Assembly (NCBI GenBank): GCA_965223035.1
Contig: OZ244980.1
Location: 2,046,001 to 2,110,000, forward strand
Source of the DNA: CAMDPA01 sp965223035
GTDB taxonomy: Bacteria > Pseudomonadota > Alphaproteobacteria > Rhizobiales > Hyphomicrobiaceae
DNA length: 64,000 nucleotides
Direction: 5' to 3'
Below, piece after piece: positions 9,414 through 17,431 of the stretch. The position numbers and the translations under genes were made by a program. Numbering within the stretch: position 1 is the stretch's first letter; each line of letters opens with the position of its first letter. The notes under the pieces are model-generated. The model was not told the DNA's origin and did not search any database. It worked only from the letters and a program-made list of their open reading frames with translations.

Positions 9414-9700
9414 GTTCTGCCTTCCAGATCATCGGCTTTTGGCACCAATCGTGCGGCGCGCGGAGGGATTGCTTCGGTATCCTGCTTGCGAGGTCGGACG
9501 CAAGCGCATAAAGTTCTCGTGCAAAACAGGACTCAGGCGTAAAGCAACACTGTGGCAGCTTCCTGGTCAGTGTGATTTAGGGTGTCGCATCGGGGGGTGT
9601 CGCATTGGGGGATGGCGGAACCGAACCGAGACGCACCAGCGATCGGTGTCCTCCGCCAGCCATGAGCTCACAATCACGACGAGCCTAAATGAGATCGCGC

Positions 9701-10594
9701 ATGTTTAAGGGATCTTTCACCGCCCTCATCACACCATTCATCCAAGATCAGGTGGATGAGGACGCGTTCTCCAAGCTGGTGGAATGGCAGATTGCCGAGG
9801 GGACAGACGGACTGGTGCCGGTTGGCACCACCGGAGAAAGCCCGACGCTGTCGATGGAGGAGCATAAGCGCGTGATCGCGCTGTGCATCGAGGTCGCCCG
9901 CAAGCGGGTGCCGATTATCGCCGGCGCCGGCTCCAATTCGACCGAGGAAGCGATCGAACTTACGCAATTTGCCAAGTCGGCCGGGGCAGATGCGACGCTG
10001 CATGTGATGCCCTATTACAACAAGCCGACCCAAGAGGGCCTTTATCTCCACATCCAGGCGATCAACGACGCGGTCGATCTGCCGATCATCCTCTACAACG
10101 TGCCGGCGCGCACCGTCACCGACATGTCCGTGGCGACGATGGCACGATGTGCCGCGCTCAAAAATGTCGTTGGTGTGAAAGACGCGACGGCCAATGTCGC
10201 CCGCGTGTCGGCCCAGCGTCTGGCATGCGGCGAGAGTTTCGTCCAGCTCTCCGGCGAGGACGCCACCGTGCTCGGATTTATGGCGCACGGGGGTGCTGGA
10301 TGCATATCGGTGACGGCGAACGTGGCGCCCAGACTGTGCTCGCAGTTCCACGCCGCCTGCCTGGCGGGGGATTTCAACAAGGCGCGCGCCCTGCACGAGC
10401 AGTTGATGCCGTTGCATGAAACATTATTTGTGGAAACCAATCCGGGGCCGGTCAAATATGCGGCATCCCGGATCGGACTGTGCGCCGCGCAGGCGCGCTT
10501 GCCGATCGCGCCCTTGCAGGATGCGTCCAAGCGGCTGGTCGATGCGGCGTTGGTTCAGGTCGGATTGCTTGCGCCGGCGGCCGCTGCCGAGTAA
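9701..10594 (+). CDS. dapA: 4-hydroxy-tetrahydrodipicolinate synthase
   Basis: Condenses pyruvate with aspartate semialdehyde, first step of the diaminopimelate/lysine branch; cytosolic TIM barrel. 297 residues from the ATG at 9701 (an in-frame ATG at 9689 also exists, but GAGA sits 8 bases before 9701 and family members begin MFKGS). Motifs: GTTGESPTL (substrate loop), catalytic Tyr132 in LYNVPART and Schiff-base Lys160 in GVKDATAN. Followed 35 bp later by smpB, a common alphaproteobacterial order. lysA for the last step of the pathway is elsewhere in this window (48651-49937). Confidence 0.96.
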   Translation: MFKGSFTALITPFIQDQVDEDAFSKLVEWQIAEGTDGLVPVGTTGESPTLSMEEHKRVIALCIEVARKRVPIIAGAGSNSTEEAIELTQFAKSAGADATLHVMPYYNKPTQEGLYLHIQAINDAVDLPIILYNVPARTVTDMSVATMARCAALKNVVGVKDATANVARVSAQRLACGESFVQLSGEDATVLGFMAHGGAGCISVTANVAPRLCSQFHAACLAGDFNKARALHEQLMPLHETLFVETNPGPVKYAASRIGLCAAQARLPIAPLQDASKRLVDAALVQVGLLAPAAAAE

Positions 10595-10629
10595 GGCAGG
10601 GCCCACTGCGCACGCGGGACCATACGCAC

Positions 10630-11106
10630 ATGGCTGCCAAAAAAGACGATGGGCGAAAGCGCGTCGCTGAAAACCGGCGAGCCCGGTTCGACTATTTCAT
10701 CACCGAGACCTTCGAAGCCGGTATCGAGTTGAAGGGTACGGAAGTCAAGTCGCTGCGCCGTGGCCAGGCCAATATTGCCGAGAGTTACGCCTCGCCGGAA
10801 GCCGATGGGCTCATGCTGGTCAACGCCTACATCCCCGAGTACCAGGATGCCGGCAAGTTCTTCCAGCATGATCCGCGCCGGCCCCGTCGGTTGTTGCTGC
10901 ACGCCTCTGAGATCAAGAAGTTGACCGACGCGGTGCAGCGCCAAGGCATGACGATGGTGCCGCTGGAGCTCTATTTCAACGAACGTGGACGGGCCAAACT
11001 GAAGCTCGCTCTGGCACAGGGCAAAAAACTGCACGACAAACGCGAGACGTCGGCGAAGCGCGACTGGCAGCGGCAAAAGGCCCGGCTGATGCGGGAGAAG
11101 GGGTGA
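10630..11106 (+). CDS. smpB: SsrA-binding protein
   Basis: Partner of tmRNA in rescue of stalled ribosomes (trans-translation). 158 residues from the ATG at 10630; a longer frame upstream overlaps dapA and is not used. Diagnostic features: N-terminal basic MAAKKDDGRKRVAENRRARF, the ELKGTEVKSLR strand, AKLKLALAQGKKLHDKRE and the basic tail ending RLMREKG that enters the decoding centre. Lies 35 bp after dapA and probably in one transcript with it. The tmRNA gene itself is not in this window. Confidence 0.96.
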   Translation: MAAKKDDGRKRVAENRRARFDYFITETFEAGIELKGTEVKSLRRGQANIAESYASPEADGLMLVNAYIPEYQDAGKFFQHDPRRPRRLLLHASEIKKLTDAVQRQGMTMVPLELYFNERGRAKLKLALAQGKKLHDKRETSAKRDWQRQKARLMREKG

Positions 11107-11161
11107 TGGCGCCTACTTGCCCGGAGTGGGTCGTTGCGATCATTGGCGGGCGGTGCACGGC

Positions 11162-11773
11162 ATGATCCCTTGGCCTTGGCCCGCACCATTTGAGGACGGC
11201 GGTGCTGTTCACTTGCGCCCAGGGTTGGCGTTGCCGGACGTGGCCTTGCCAACGACGGCGGGGCGTACCGTTTCGTTCGCCAGGCTCAGCGGACGCGCAG
11301 TGATCTTCGCGTATCCCTGGACCGGTCGGCCGGGCGTCGAGGATCCGCCAGGTTGGGACGAAATCCCCGGCGCCCATGGCTCAACCGCCGAAGCGCGGGG
11401 GTATCGTAATCTCCATTCCTCGTTCCTCAGCCTGGATACGGCGGTGTTCGGCCTCAGCACGCAAACCAGCGACTGGCAGCGTGAGCTGGCGCAGCGTCTC
11501 GACCTGCCGTTTGAGTTGGTCAGCGACGCCAGCTTCAAACTGGCCCGCCAGCTTCGATTGCCGAGCTTCGACGCCGGCGGCGTAGGCTACCTGAAGCGGC
11601 TGACCTTGGTCGTCGTGGATGGTCGTATCGACTGGGTGTTTTATCCAGTGCATCCGCCGGACGCGCATGCGCGTGACGTGCTGGCTTGGTTGACAGACTG
11701 GGTCGGATACGCGCTGGAGGCACGCATCAATGACGGGTCGACGCCGTCGCCAACCGCCGATTTGGGAGATTGA
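11162..11773 (+). CDS. Peroxiredoxin-like (redoxin/AhpC-TSA fold) protein lacking the catalytic cysteine
   Basis: 203 residues from ATG 11162 (a TTG at 11117 could extend it). The fold is recognised from LRPGLALPDVALPTTAGRTV, the strand VIFAYPWTGRPG, and the conserved DEIPGAHGST segment typical of one redoxin subfamily. In relatives that I recall, this segment reads like GCTPQSCxFRD with peroxidatic cysteine; here it is GSTAEARGYR, and the whole protein contains no cysteine. It therefore cannot use the usual peroxidatic chemistry; a structural or regulatory role, or loss of function, is possible. Sits between smpB and modA with only 3 bp to modA, so it may be cotranscribed with it. Confidence 0.75.
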   Translation: MIPWPWPAPFEDGGAVHLRPGLALPDVALPTTAGRTVSFARLSGRAVIFAYPWTGRPGVEDPPGWDEIPGAHGSTAEARGYRNLHSSFLSLDTAVFGLSTQTSDWQRELAQRLDLPFELVSDASFKLARQLRLPSFDAGGVGYLKRLTLVVVDGRIDWVFYPVHPPDAHARDVLAWLTDWVGYALEARINDGSTPSPTADLGD

Positions 11774-11776
11774 GAC

Positions 11777-12577
11777 GTGGTCATGCGATCGGCACGCGCG
11801 CTGGCGGCGCTGGCGGTTGCCGCCGGGTTGGGCGTGGTGGGCCAGACCATGATGGTGCGTGCGCAGCCAAAACCGCCGCTGGTGATGGCGGCCGCAAGCC
11901 TCAAGACCGCGCTCGATCACGCCATCGCAAGCTGGCAACAAAGCTCCGGTGGGACCGGCGAGGTTGGTGCGCGGGTGTCCTACGCGGGTAGTCATGCGGT
12001 GATCCGACAACTCCAGCTTGGTGCGCCGGCCGATCTGGTGATCGTCGCCGATCGGGGTTGGATGGATTTTGCCGAGCGCCGCCGGCTGATCGATGCAGCC
12101 AGTCGCGTTGATTTGCTCGGCAATCGTCTGGTGTTGATTGCGCCCAGCACGTCCACCGTTGATGTGCAACTCGAGCCGGGCGTCGATCTGGTCGGTGCGC
12201 TGCAAGGCGGTCGACTGGCGGTCGGTCAAGTGCAATCGGTGCCTGCGGGCAAGTACGCGAAGGCTGCGCTACTGTCGCTCGGAGCCTGGGCCTCGGTGCG
12301 CGATCGGCTCGCCCCGGCCGCCAACGTGCGCGCGGCGTTGGCGATGGTGGCGCGTGGCGAAGCCCCGCTCGGCATCGTTTATTGGACGGATGCGAAAGCC
12401 GAGCCGGCGGTCCGCGTGGTCGCGACCTTCCCCGCCGACAGCCACCCGCCGATTGTCTACCCAGCGGCAGTTGTGGCGGCGAGCCGATCGCAAGCCGCCC
12501 GGCAACTGTTCGAATTTCTCAAATCTGCAGCGGCCCGGCCAGCATTCGAGGCGCAGGGCTTCACCGTGCTGCGCTAG
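11777..12577 (+). CDS. modA: Molybdate ABC transporter periplasmic substrate-binding protein
   Basis: Captures molybdate (or tungstate) in the periplasm for the ModBC permease. 266 residues: signal peptide about 1-29 (ARALAALAVAAGLGVVG, cut near VRAQ), mature start VMAAASLKTALD, the strong ModA opening; YAGSHAVIRQLQLGAPADLVI and PAGKYAKAALLSLG match family motifs. GTG start at 11777 with GGGAG 8 bases upstream; ATG at 11783 is an alternative. The stop TAG at 12575-12577 is provided by the CTAGATCAT end of a type 1 repeat, and 500 bp of repeats separate it from modB. Confidence 0.92.
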   Translation: MVMRSARALAALAVAAGLGVVGQTMMVRAQPKPPLVMAAASLKTALDHAIASWQQSSGGTGEVGARVSYAGSHAVIRQLQLGAPADLVIVADRGWMDFAERRRLIDAASRVDLLGNRLVLIAPSTSTVDVQLEPGVDLVGALQGGRLAVGQVQSVPAGKYAKAALLSLGAWASVRDRLAPAANVRAALAMVARGEAPLGIVYWTDAKAEPAVRVVATFPADSHPPIVYPAAVVAASRSQAARQLFEFLKSAAARPAFEAQGFTVLR

Positions 12578-12634
12578 ATCATCGCGCCTTGAATCGGGAT
12601 CGTTCCGATTTCGATTAAAGGAAGGTTGCCCTAG
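12574..12634. repeat. Type 1 palindromic repeat, copy 4
   Basis: CTAGATCATCGCGCC, stem around AATCGGGATCG, tail GGTTGCCCTA. The left CTAG includes the modA stop codon. Right end runs straight into the right end of a reverse type 2 element (shared CTAGATCA). Confidence 0.88.
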
Positions 12635-12975
12635 ATCAAGTTCGCCTGAGGCGGATCAGCAGCGTCCTCAAGCAGCCGATAGTGATAGGACATCTTAGAG
12701 TGGCAACCACGATTCATGCTCGAGACATCGCTGCTACGCGGCTTGCCTCTCACGGTGGTGGTTGGGTGGGTCCGCATACACCGTCCGACCCCCGGTTCTC
12801 ATATAGCCGATAGGCGATAGGACCAGTAAAGAGCCGATGGGCGATAGGACAAATAAAATGCTGGCCCACTCCACCCATCCCGATCCTCCATTGGGCCACC
12901 CAATGGCATGATGTTCTGGTTGCCCCAATGGCGAATCGGGGCGGGGCGTGGGATGGTTCAGCCAACGCGAACACG
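12631..12975 (-). repeat. Type 2 intergenic element, copy D (reverse, long)
   Basis: Right end CTAGATCAAGTTCGCC with GCCTGAGGCGG at 12631, left end GGGATGGTTCAGCC near 12950. The interior is about 200 bp longer than in other copies and contains the three direct repeats listed next, plus an inverted pair CCATTGGGCCACCCAATGG. Splits modA from modB. Confidence 0.55.
12674..12850 (+). repeat. Three direct copies of an 18-19 bp repeat between modA and modB
   Basis: AGCCGATAGTGATAGGAC at 12674-12691, AGCCGATAGGCGATAGGAC at 12805-12823 and AGCCGATGGGCGATAGGAC at 12832-12850. The last two start 27 bp apart. Each contains CGAT-N4/5-GATAGGAC. Could be protein-binding sites or debris of a larger repeat. 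Confidence 0.7.
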
Positions 12976-13074
12976 TCATGAGGCGGCAGCGGATATGAGC
13001 GATCGGTGCGTTGCCGTTATTGCCATGACTTGTGCGTCTGTTCTGCCACGACCCTACGGGCCCGCTAACGATCG

Positions 13075-13770
13075 ATGAGCCTAACACCGGAAGAAGCCAC
13101 AGCCCTGCTGTTATCGCTCAAGGTCGCGCTGACCGCCACGATCGTCAGTCTGCCGATCGGGATTTTGATCGCCTACGCGTTGGCCCGCGGCCGTTTTCCA
13201 GGTCGGTTTCTGGTCGATGGTCTGGTGCATCTGCCGTTGGTGCTGCCGCCAGTGGTGACCGGCTACATATTGTTGTTGCTGTTTGGGCGGCGGGGGCCGA
13301 TCGGAGCGTTTCTGGCCGAGACGTTCGGCATCGTATTCGCGTTTCGATGGACCGGCGCGGCGTTGGCTTGCGCGGTGATGGGCTTTCCGCTGATGGTCCG
13401 TGCCATCCGGCTGTCGTTCGAGGCGATCGACCCGCGGCTTGAAGCGGCCGCCGGCACGCTGGGCGCGGGCCACGTGGCGCGGTTTTTGTTGATCAGCTTG
13501 CCGCTGGCGATGCCTGGTGTGGTGGCCGGATCGCTGCTGTCCTTCGCCCGCGCGCTGGGCGAGTTCGGCGCGACCATCACGTTTGTCTCCAACATCCCCG
13601 GCGAGACCCAGACCCTGTCAGCGGCGATCTACACGTTCACGCAAATTCCTGGGGCCGAGGCGGCGGCCTGGCGGTTGACGGTGATTGCGGTGGTTGTCGC
13701 GCTGGTGGCCCTGGTCGGCTCCGAGTTGCTGCATCGGCGGCTCAGCGCCCGCCTGACGAGGCGCCGATGA
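13075..13770 (+). CDS. modB: Molybdate ABC transporter permease
   Basis: Inner-membrane channel subunit of the molybdate importer. 231 residues, five or six membrane segments (for example 16-37, 50-70, 92-110, 140-162, 201-220). The coupling-loop motif for the ATPase is visible as EAAAGTLGAGHVARF, followed by PLAMPGVVAGSLLSFARALGEFG, typical of ModB/CysT permeases. The ATG at 13075 has no strong ribosome binding site, and the 500 bp before it hold repeats, so it may need its own promoter. Stop overlaps the modC start (ATGATCG; ATG at 13767), implying translational coupling. Confidence 0.94.
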   Translation: MSLTPEEATALLLSLKVALTATIVSLPIGILIAYALARGRFPGRFLVDGLVHLPLVLPPVVTGYILLLLFGRRGPIGAFLAETFGIVFAFRWTGAALACAVMGFPLMVRAIRLSFEAIDPRLEAAAGTLGAGHVARFLLISLPLAMPGVVAGSLLSFARALGEFGATITFVSNIPGETQTLSAAIYTFTQIPGAEAAAWRLTVIAVVVALVALVGSELLHRRLSARLTRRR

Positions 13771-14852
13771 TCGAGGTCGAGGCTTACTTGCGCCGTCCCG
13801 GCTTTACGCTCGACGTGGCCTTCTCAAGTGAGGGCGGCGTGACGGCGCTGTTCGGCCCGTCCGGTTGCGGCAAGTCGACGACGATTGGCGTGATCGCGGG
13901 TCTGGTTGCGCCCGATCGCGGTCGGGTCGAGGTGGTCGGCGAGACCTTGCTCGACACCAGCCGCCGTATCAACGTCGCCAGCCACAAGCGCCGCGTCGGC
14001 TTGGTGTTTCAAGATGCACAGTTGTTCCCGCATATGAGCGTGCGGCAGAACCTCGCCTTCGGTCGACGGTTTTCGCGCGCCGTGCGCGATTTGGTGGCGT
14101 TCGAGCCGGTGGCTGAGACGCTCGGCATCTCGCATTTGTTGGATCGCCGACCCAGCCAATTGTCCGGCGGTGAGATGCAACGCGTGGCTATCGGCCGTGC
14201 GCTGCTAGCCTCGCCACGCGTGCTTTTGTTGGACGAGCCGCTGGCTTCGCTCGATCGTGCTCGCAAATTGGAGATCCTGCCCTTGATCGACACGCTGGCG
14301 CGCGAACACGGCGTGCCGGTGATCTATGTTTCGCATGACCTTGAGGAGGTCACGCGGCTCGCCCGGCAAGTGATCGTGCTGGAGGCCGGCAAGGTGGTGA
14401 CATGTGGCGCGCCGGAAGCGGTCGTGCATGCGATCGGCCTGCGCGCGGACGATGATCGGTTCGCGAAAGTCTCGGTTCTGACCGGGCGTGTGGGTCACTA
14501 TGACCAGCAATCGATGCTGACGACGCTGCAACATCCGGCCGGCAATCTTTACCTACCTGGCCCTGTCGAAGCGGCGCAGCGGTCACTGCGGATCGTGATC
14601 AAGGCAACCGATGTCGCGCTCGCCATCCAGCCGCCCCACGGCCTCAGCATTCGCAATGTGCTGGAGGGCACGGTGGTGGCGATCCAGATGGGTGCCGGTC
14701 CGGGCGTGACCGTCGATATCGCGCTGCGCGGAAAGGACTATCTGATTGCCAGCATCACCCGGCCGGGGCTGAAGGAGCTGGGATTGGTCGAAGGCAGCCG
14801 GGTTTATGCGCTGGTGAAAAGCGCCGCCATCGACGAGCCGCGTCAGGCTTGA
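13767..14852 (+). CDS. modC: Molybdate ABC transporter ATP-binding protein
   Basis: Energises the ModB permease. 361 residues: ABC domain with Walker A GPSGCGKST (30-38), signature LSGGEMQR (132-139), Walker B LLLDEP (153-158) and the switch His in YVSHDLEE; then a C-terminal MOP/TOBE-type oxyanion-binding domain (about 280-355, IRNVLEGTVVAIQ ... VYALVKSAAID) as expected for ModC. Overlaps modB by 4 bp. Together with mobA and mobB at 52.7-53.9 kb it points to active molybdoenzyme cofactor synthesis. Confidence 0.95.
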   Translation: MIEVEAYLRRPGFTLDVAFSSEGGVTALFGPSGCGKSTTIGVIAGLVAPDRGRVEVVGETLLDTSRRINVASHKRRVGLVFQDAQLFPHMSVRQNLAFGRRFSRAVRDLVAFEPVAETLGISHLLDRRPSQLSGGEMQRVAIGRALLASPRVLLLDEPLASLDRARKLEILPLIDTLAREHGVPVIYVSHDLEEVTRLARQVIVLEAGKVVTCGAPEAVVHAIGLRADDDRFAKVSVLTGRVGHYDQQSMLTTLQHPAGNLYLPGPVEAAQRSLRIVIKATDVALAIQPPHGLSIRNVLEGTVVAIQMGAGPGVTVDIALRGKDYLIASITRPGLKELGLVEGSRVYALVKSAAIDEPRQA

Positions 14853-15004
14853 TCGATCGCGAATAAGGAGATCTTCAAGCGTTGCAGCCGCTGTTGGGCG
14901 GGATTGCGCAGCAACGAGGACGGGCGGTGCCGGACCAAAAAAGCAACAGGCTCGTCCTTGGAAGCGGGAGGCTTCCGATCAACAGCAAAAAATGGCTCCA
15001 CACG
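14853..15004. other. Downstream region of modC
   Basis: No gene seen. Contains a possible weak terminator around the inverted AAGCGGGAGGCTTC near 14960; otherwise nothing recognisable before the repeats. Confidence 0.3.
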
Positions 15005-15066
15005 TTAGAGCAACCTGCCTTTAATCGGGATCGTTCCGATTCCGATTAAAGGCAGAAAGTTGCGCT
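15005..15066. repeat. Type 1 palindromic repeat, copy 5
   Basis: TTAGAGCAACCTGCC, stem TTTAATCGG/CCGATTAAA, then GGCAGAAAGTTGCGCTA; both arms end in the AGCAAC-like motif, unlike other copies. Immediately followed by copy 6. Confidence 0.85.
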
Positions 15067-15158
15067 ACACTTTAAGAGCGATCATCTTTGCGCCTTAAAT
15101 CGGAACCGGCGCAATTGGAATCGGCGTTGCGGTTCCGATTTAAGGCGCGATGATCTAG
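15067..15158. repeat. Type 1 palindromic repeat, copy 6 (long subtype)
   Basis: Long form: CACTTTAAGAGCGATCATC, then TTGCGCCTTAAATCGGAACC, loop with GGCGCAATTGGAATCGGC, the returning stem and GCGCGATGATCTAG. Nearly identical to copy 11 (59615) including the long loop. Confidence 0.88.
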
Positions 15159-15171
15159 GAACGATTGTCTT

Positions 15172-15292
15172 TCTGCCTACAGCTGGAACCATCTCGCTCC
15201 CGAAGCCCCTCCATCGATGATTTCGCCGCATTGGGTAGCCGGCTGGGGAGGCGGGCCGGCAAGGCTCATCCGCCTCCCGCGGAGATGATCGA
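15172..15292 (+). repeat. Type 2 intergenic element, copy E
   Basis: CAGCTGGAACCATCTCGC at the left, internal pair CCCCTCC ... GGGGAGG, then GGGCCGGCAAGGC and ATCCGCCTCCCGCGGAG leading to ATGATCGAG. Ends 8 bp before the stop of pgi, so it forms the 3' flank of that gene. Confidence 0.75.
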
Positions 15293-15299
15293 GCCGGCG

Positions 15300-16952
15300 T
15301 CATGTCCGTTGACGGCGCAGATGCGCGAGCAGGCCGCGCGTGGAGCTGTTGCGGCCGGCTGGGTTAGCCTTGCCGGAGACCATCGGTTCCAGTTGAAGGG
15401 CAAGCTCCTTGCCGAGTTCCACGCCCCATTGATCAAAGGCGTTAATGCCGTAGACGGTCGCCTCAACGAACACCCGATGCTCATAAAGGGCGATGAGTTG
15501 GCCGAGCGTTTCGGGGTCGAGCCTTGGGTAGGCGATGGTGAGCGAGGGGCGATTGCCTGGAAAGGTCTTATGGTTGGCCAGCCGATTGGCTTCCTCCTCC
15601 GCGGCACCTTGCGCCAGGAGCTTGGCTTTTGCCTCTTCGGTGGTACGGCCAAGGGCGAGCGCTTCGGACTGCGCCAAACAGTTGGCGACCAGCAGGTGAT
15701 GATGGTGACGCAGGTGGGGCTCATAGCCCTGCGCTGCAATCAAAAATTCGCATGGGACAACGTCGGTGCCCTGATGCAGCATCTGAAAGAAAGAGTGTTG
15801 CGCATCGGTGCCCGCCGCCCCCCACACCACGGGCGCGGTGGGTCGGGTGACGGCGGCGCCGTCGAGCGTGACTTGCTTGCCGTTGCTTTCCATTTCTAGC
15901 TGCTGAAGATAGGCCGGGAAACGCCTTAGCCGCTGGTCATATGGCAGAATGGCTCGGGTCGGATGGCGACACACGGCGCGATGCCACAGCCCCAGCATGC
16001 CCAACAGCATCGGTAGGTTGGCCTGGAACGGTTGTGATAGAAAATGCTCATCCATGCTATGCGCGCCGGCCAGGAACCGCCGGAACTCATGTGGGCCGAT
16101 GGCAATCATCAGTGGCAGGCCGATCGCTGACCACACCGACAGCCGTCCCCCGACCCAGTCCCAGAAACCAAACACACGGTCGCCGGCGATGCCGAATTCG
16201 GCAACCTTCGCAAGCGCGGTGGAAATTGCCGCAAAATGGCGCTCGACTGCGGCGGCTCCGAGTTGATCGACGATCCAAGCGCGCGTACTGCGCGCGTTGG
16301 TCATGGTCTCGATGGTCGTGAACGTTTTTGAGGCAATCAGGACAAAAGTACGGGCAGGGTCCAGTCCGGCGATGGTATCGGCCAAATGCGCGCCGTCGAT
16401 GTTGGACACGAAGTGGAGGCGCGGCCCGCTATGCATCGGCCGCAGCGCTGCGGTGGCCATGGCTGGTCCGAGGTCTGAGCCGCCGATGCCGATGTTGACG
16501 ATGTCGGAGAACGGCCCGCCATCGCTTGCCACGATGCGTCCGCGCCTGATCGCATCCGCGAACGCCAAAGCCCGGTCCAACTCGGCCTTGACGTCGATCA
16601 TGATGTCTTGGTCGTCAACGACGATCGGGCGGCCGGATCGGTTGCGCAGGGCGACATGCAACACGGCGCGCTGCTCGGTCGTATTGATCCGATCGCCAGC
16701 GAACATGGCGTCGCGTCGTGAGCTCACGCCGGCAGCAAGCGCTAGCCGCTCCAACAGCTTCATCGTCAGCGAGGTAACGCGACACTTGGCATAGTCCAAG
16801 AGCAGTTCGCCTTGGCCTGCGGAGAACGTGTCGAAGCGAGCTGGATCGGCGTCAAACAGCGCGCGCAATGTCACTTGAGAGTGGCGTGCTTGGTGGGCCT
16901 CCAATGCTGCCCAGGCGGCGGAGATTTCTGGCTGGTCAACGTCGCCCGTCAT
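15300..16952 (-). CDS. pgi: Glucose-6-phosphate isomerase
   Basis: Interconverts glucose-6-phosphate and fructose-6-phosphate in the cytosol. 550 residues from the ATG at 16952, which has GAGGA about 7 bases upstream; a frame to 16988 gives a shorter match to the family start. Motifs: IGIGGSDLGP (substrate loop), the VLIASKTFTTIETMTNA signature with Thr/Ser for phosphate, catalytic Glu in QLEMESNGK, His in QMLHQGTD, and C-terminal Lys region. Appears complete and monocistronic. Confidence 0.96.
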   Translation of the reverse strand: MTGDVDQPEISAAWAALEAHQARHSQVTLRALFDADPARFDTFSAGQGELLLDYAKCRVTSLTMKLLERLALAAGVSSRRDAMFAGDRINTTEQRAVLHVALRNRSGRPIVVDDQDIMIDVKAELDRALAFADAIRRGRIVASDGGPFSDIVNIGIGGSDLGPAMATAALRPMHSGPRLHFVSNIDGAHLADTIAGLDPARTFVLIASKTFTTIETMTNARSTRAWIVDQLGAAAVERHFAAISTALAKVAEFGIAGDRVFGFWDWVGGRLSVWSAIGLPLMIAIGPHEFRRFLAGAHSMDEHFLSQPFQANLPMLLGMLGLWHRAVCRHPTRAILPYDQRLRRFPAYLQQLEMESNGKQVTLDGAAVTRPTAPVVWGAAGTDAQHSFFQMLHQGTDVVPCEFLIAAQGYEPHLRHHHHLLVANCLAQSEALALGRTTEEAKAKLLAQGAAEEEANRLANHKTFPGNRPSLTIAYPRLDPETLGQLIALYEHRVFVEATVYGINAFDQWGVELGKELALQLEPMVSGKANPAGRNSSTRGLLAHLRRQRT

Positions 16953-17089
16953 GGCCCATCCTCTATTGTCCGACCACCGCAGCTTCATGCGCAGGACAGA
17001 TCGACCTGCACGAGCTTGGAGTTCTGCCGAACGTCAGGTGTGCCAGCTTGCGCGTGCAGCTACAAGATGGTCGCGTAATCGGGCCGTAT

Positions 17090-17290
17090 CTATCGGGTCA
17101 CCTGTTGGCGGCGCATCATGTTCAAGCCGTCCAACTGATTTTGGCTGTCCGAGCTGGGTTCGGTGGAGACCTGCTCTGCTTTGAACTGGGCGTTGCGCGC
17201 ATCATCGAGCTGCCCGTCGATGAAATCCGCCCACAGCACGCGGCGCAGGGTTCGATTATAGGCTGCGAATACGGGCGATCCCAATTTCAT
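17090..17290 (-). CDS. Small hypothetical protein
   Basis: 66 residues beginning MKLGSPVFAAYNRTLRRVLWAD, polar and acidic in the middle, no membrane segment or known motif. The ATG at 17290 has a good GTGGAG ribosome binding site about 7 bases upstream, which supports translation. Lies alone between pgi and dnaJ. Function unknown; it may be a lineage-specific small protein. Confidence 0.45.
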   Translation of the reverse strand: MKLGSPVFAAYNRTLRRVLWADFIDGQLDDARNAQFKAEQVSTEPSSDSQNQLDGLNMMRRQQVTR

Positions 17291-17431
17291 CGGTGTGCTC
17301 CACGTCTAAACGCTGTCGTGAAGCGCAGGCTAACCAACAAGGATTGAGCATTTGTCCATAGATAGGCGCATTTATCACCGCGGCCGTTAACCTTTGGTTG
17401 GTCGTCACGGCGACGGCGCAAGGTCCGCCGC

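Noticed and set aside
10480..10629. Upstream extension of the smpB frame
   Set aside because: The extension overlaps dapA; SmpB proteins start at the MAAKKDD-type residues at 10630.
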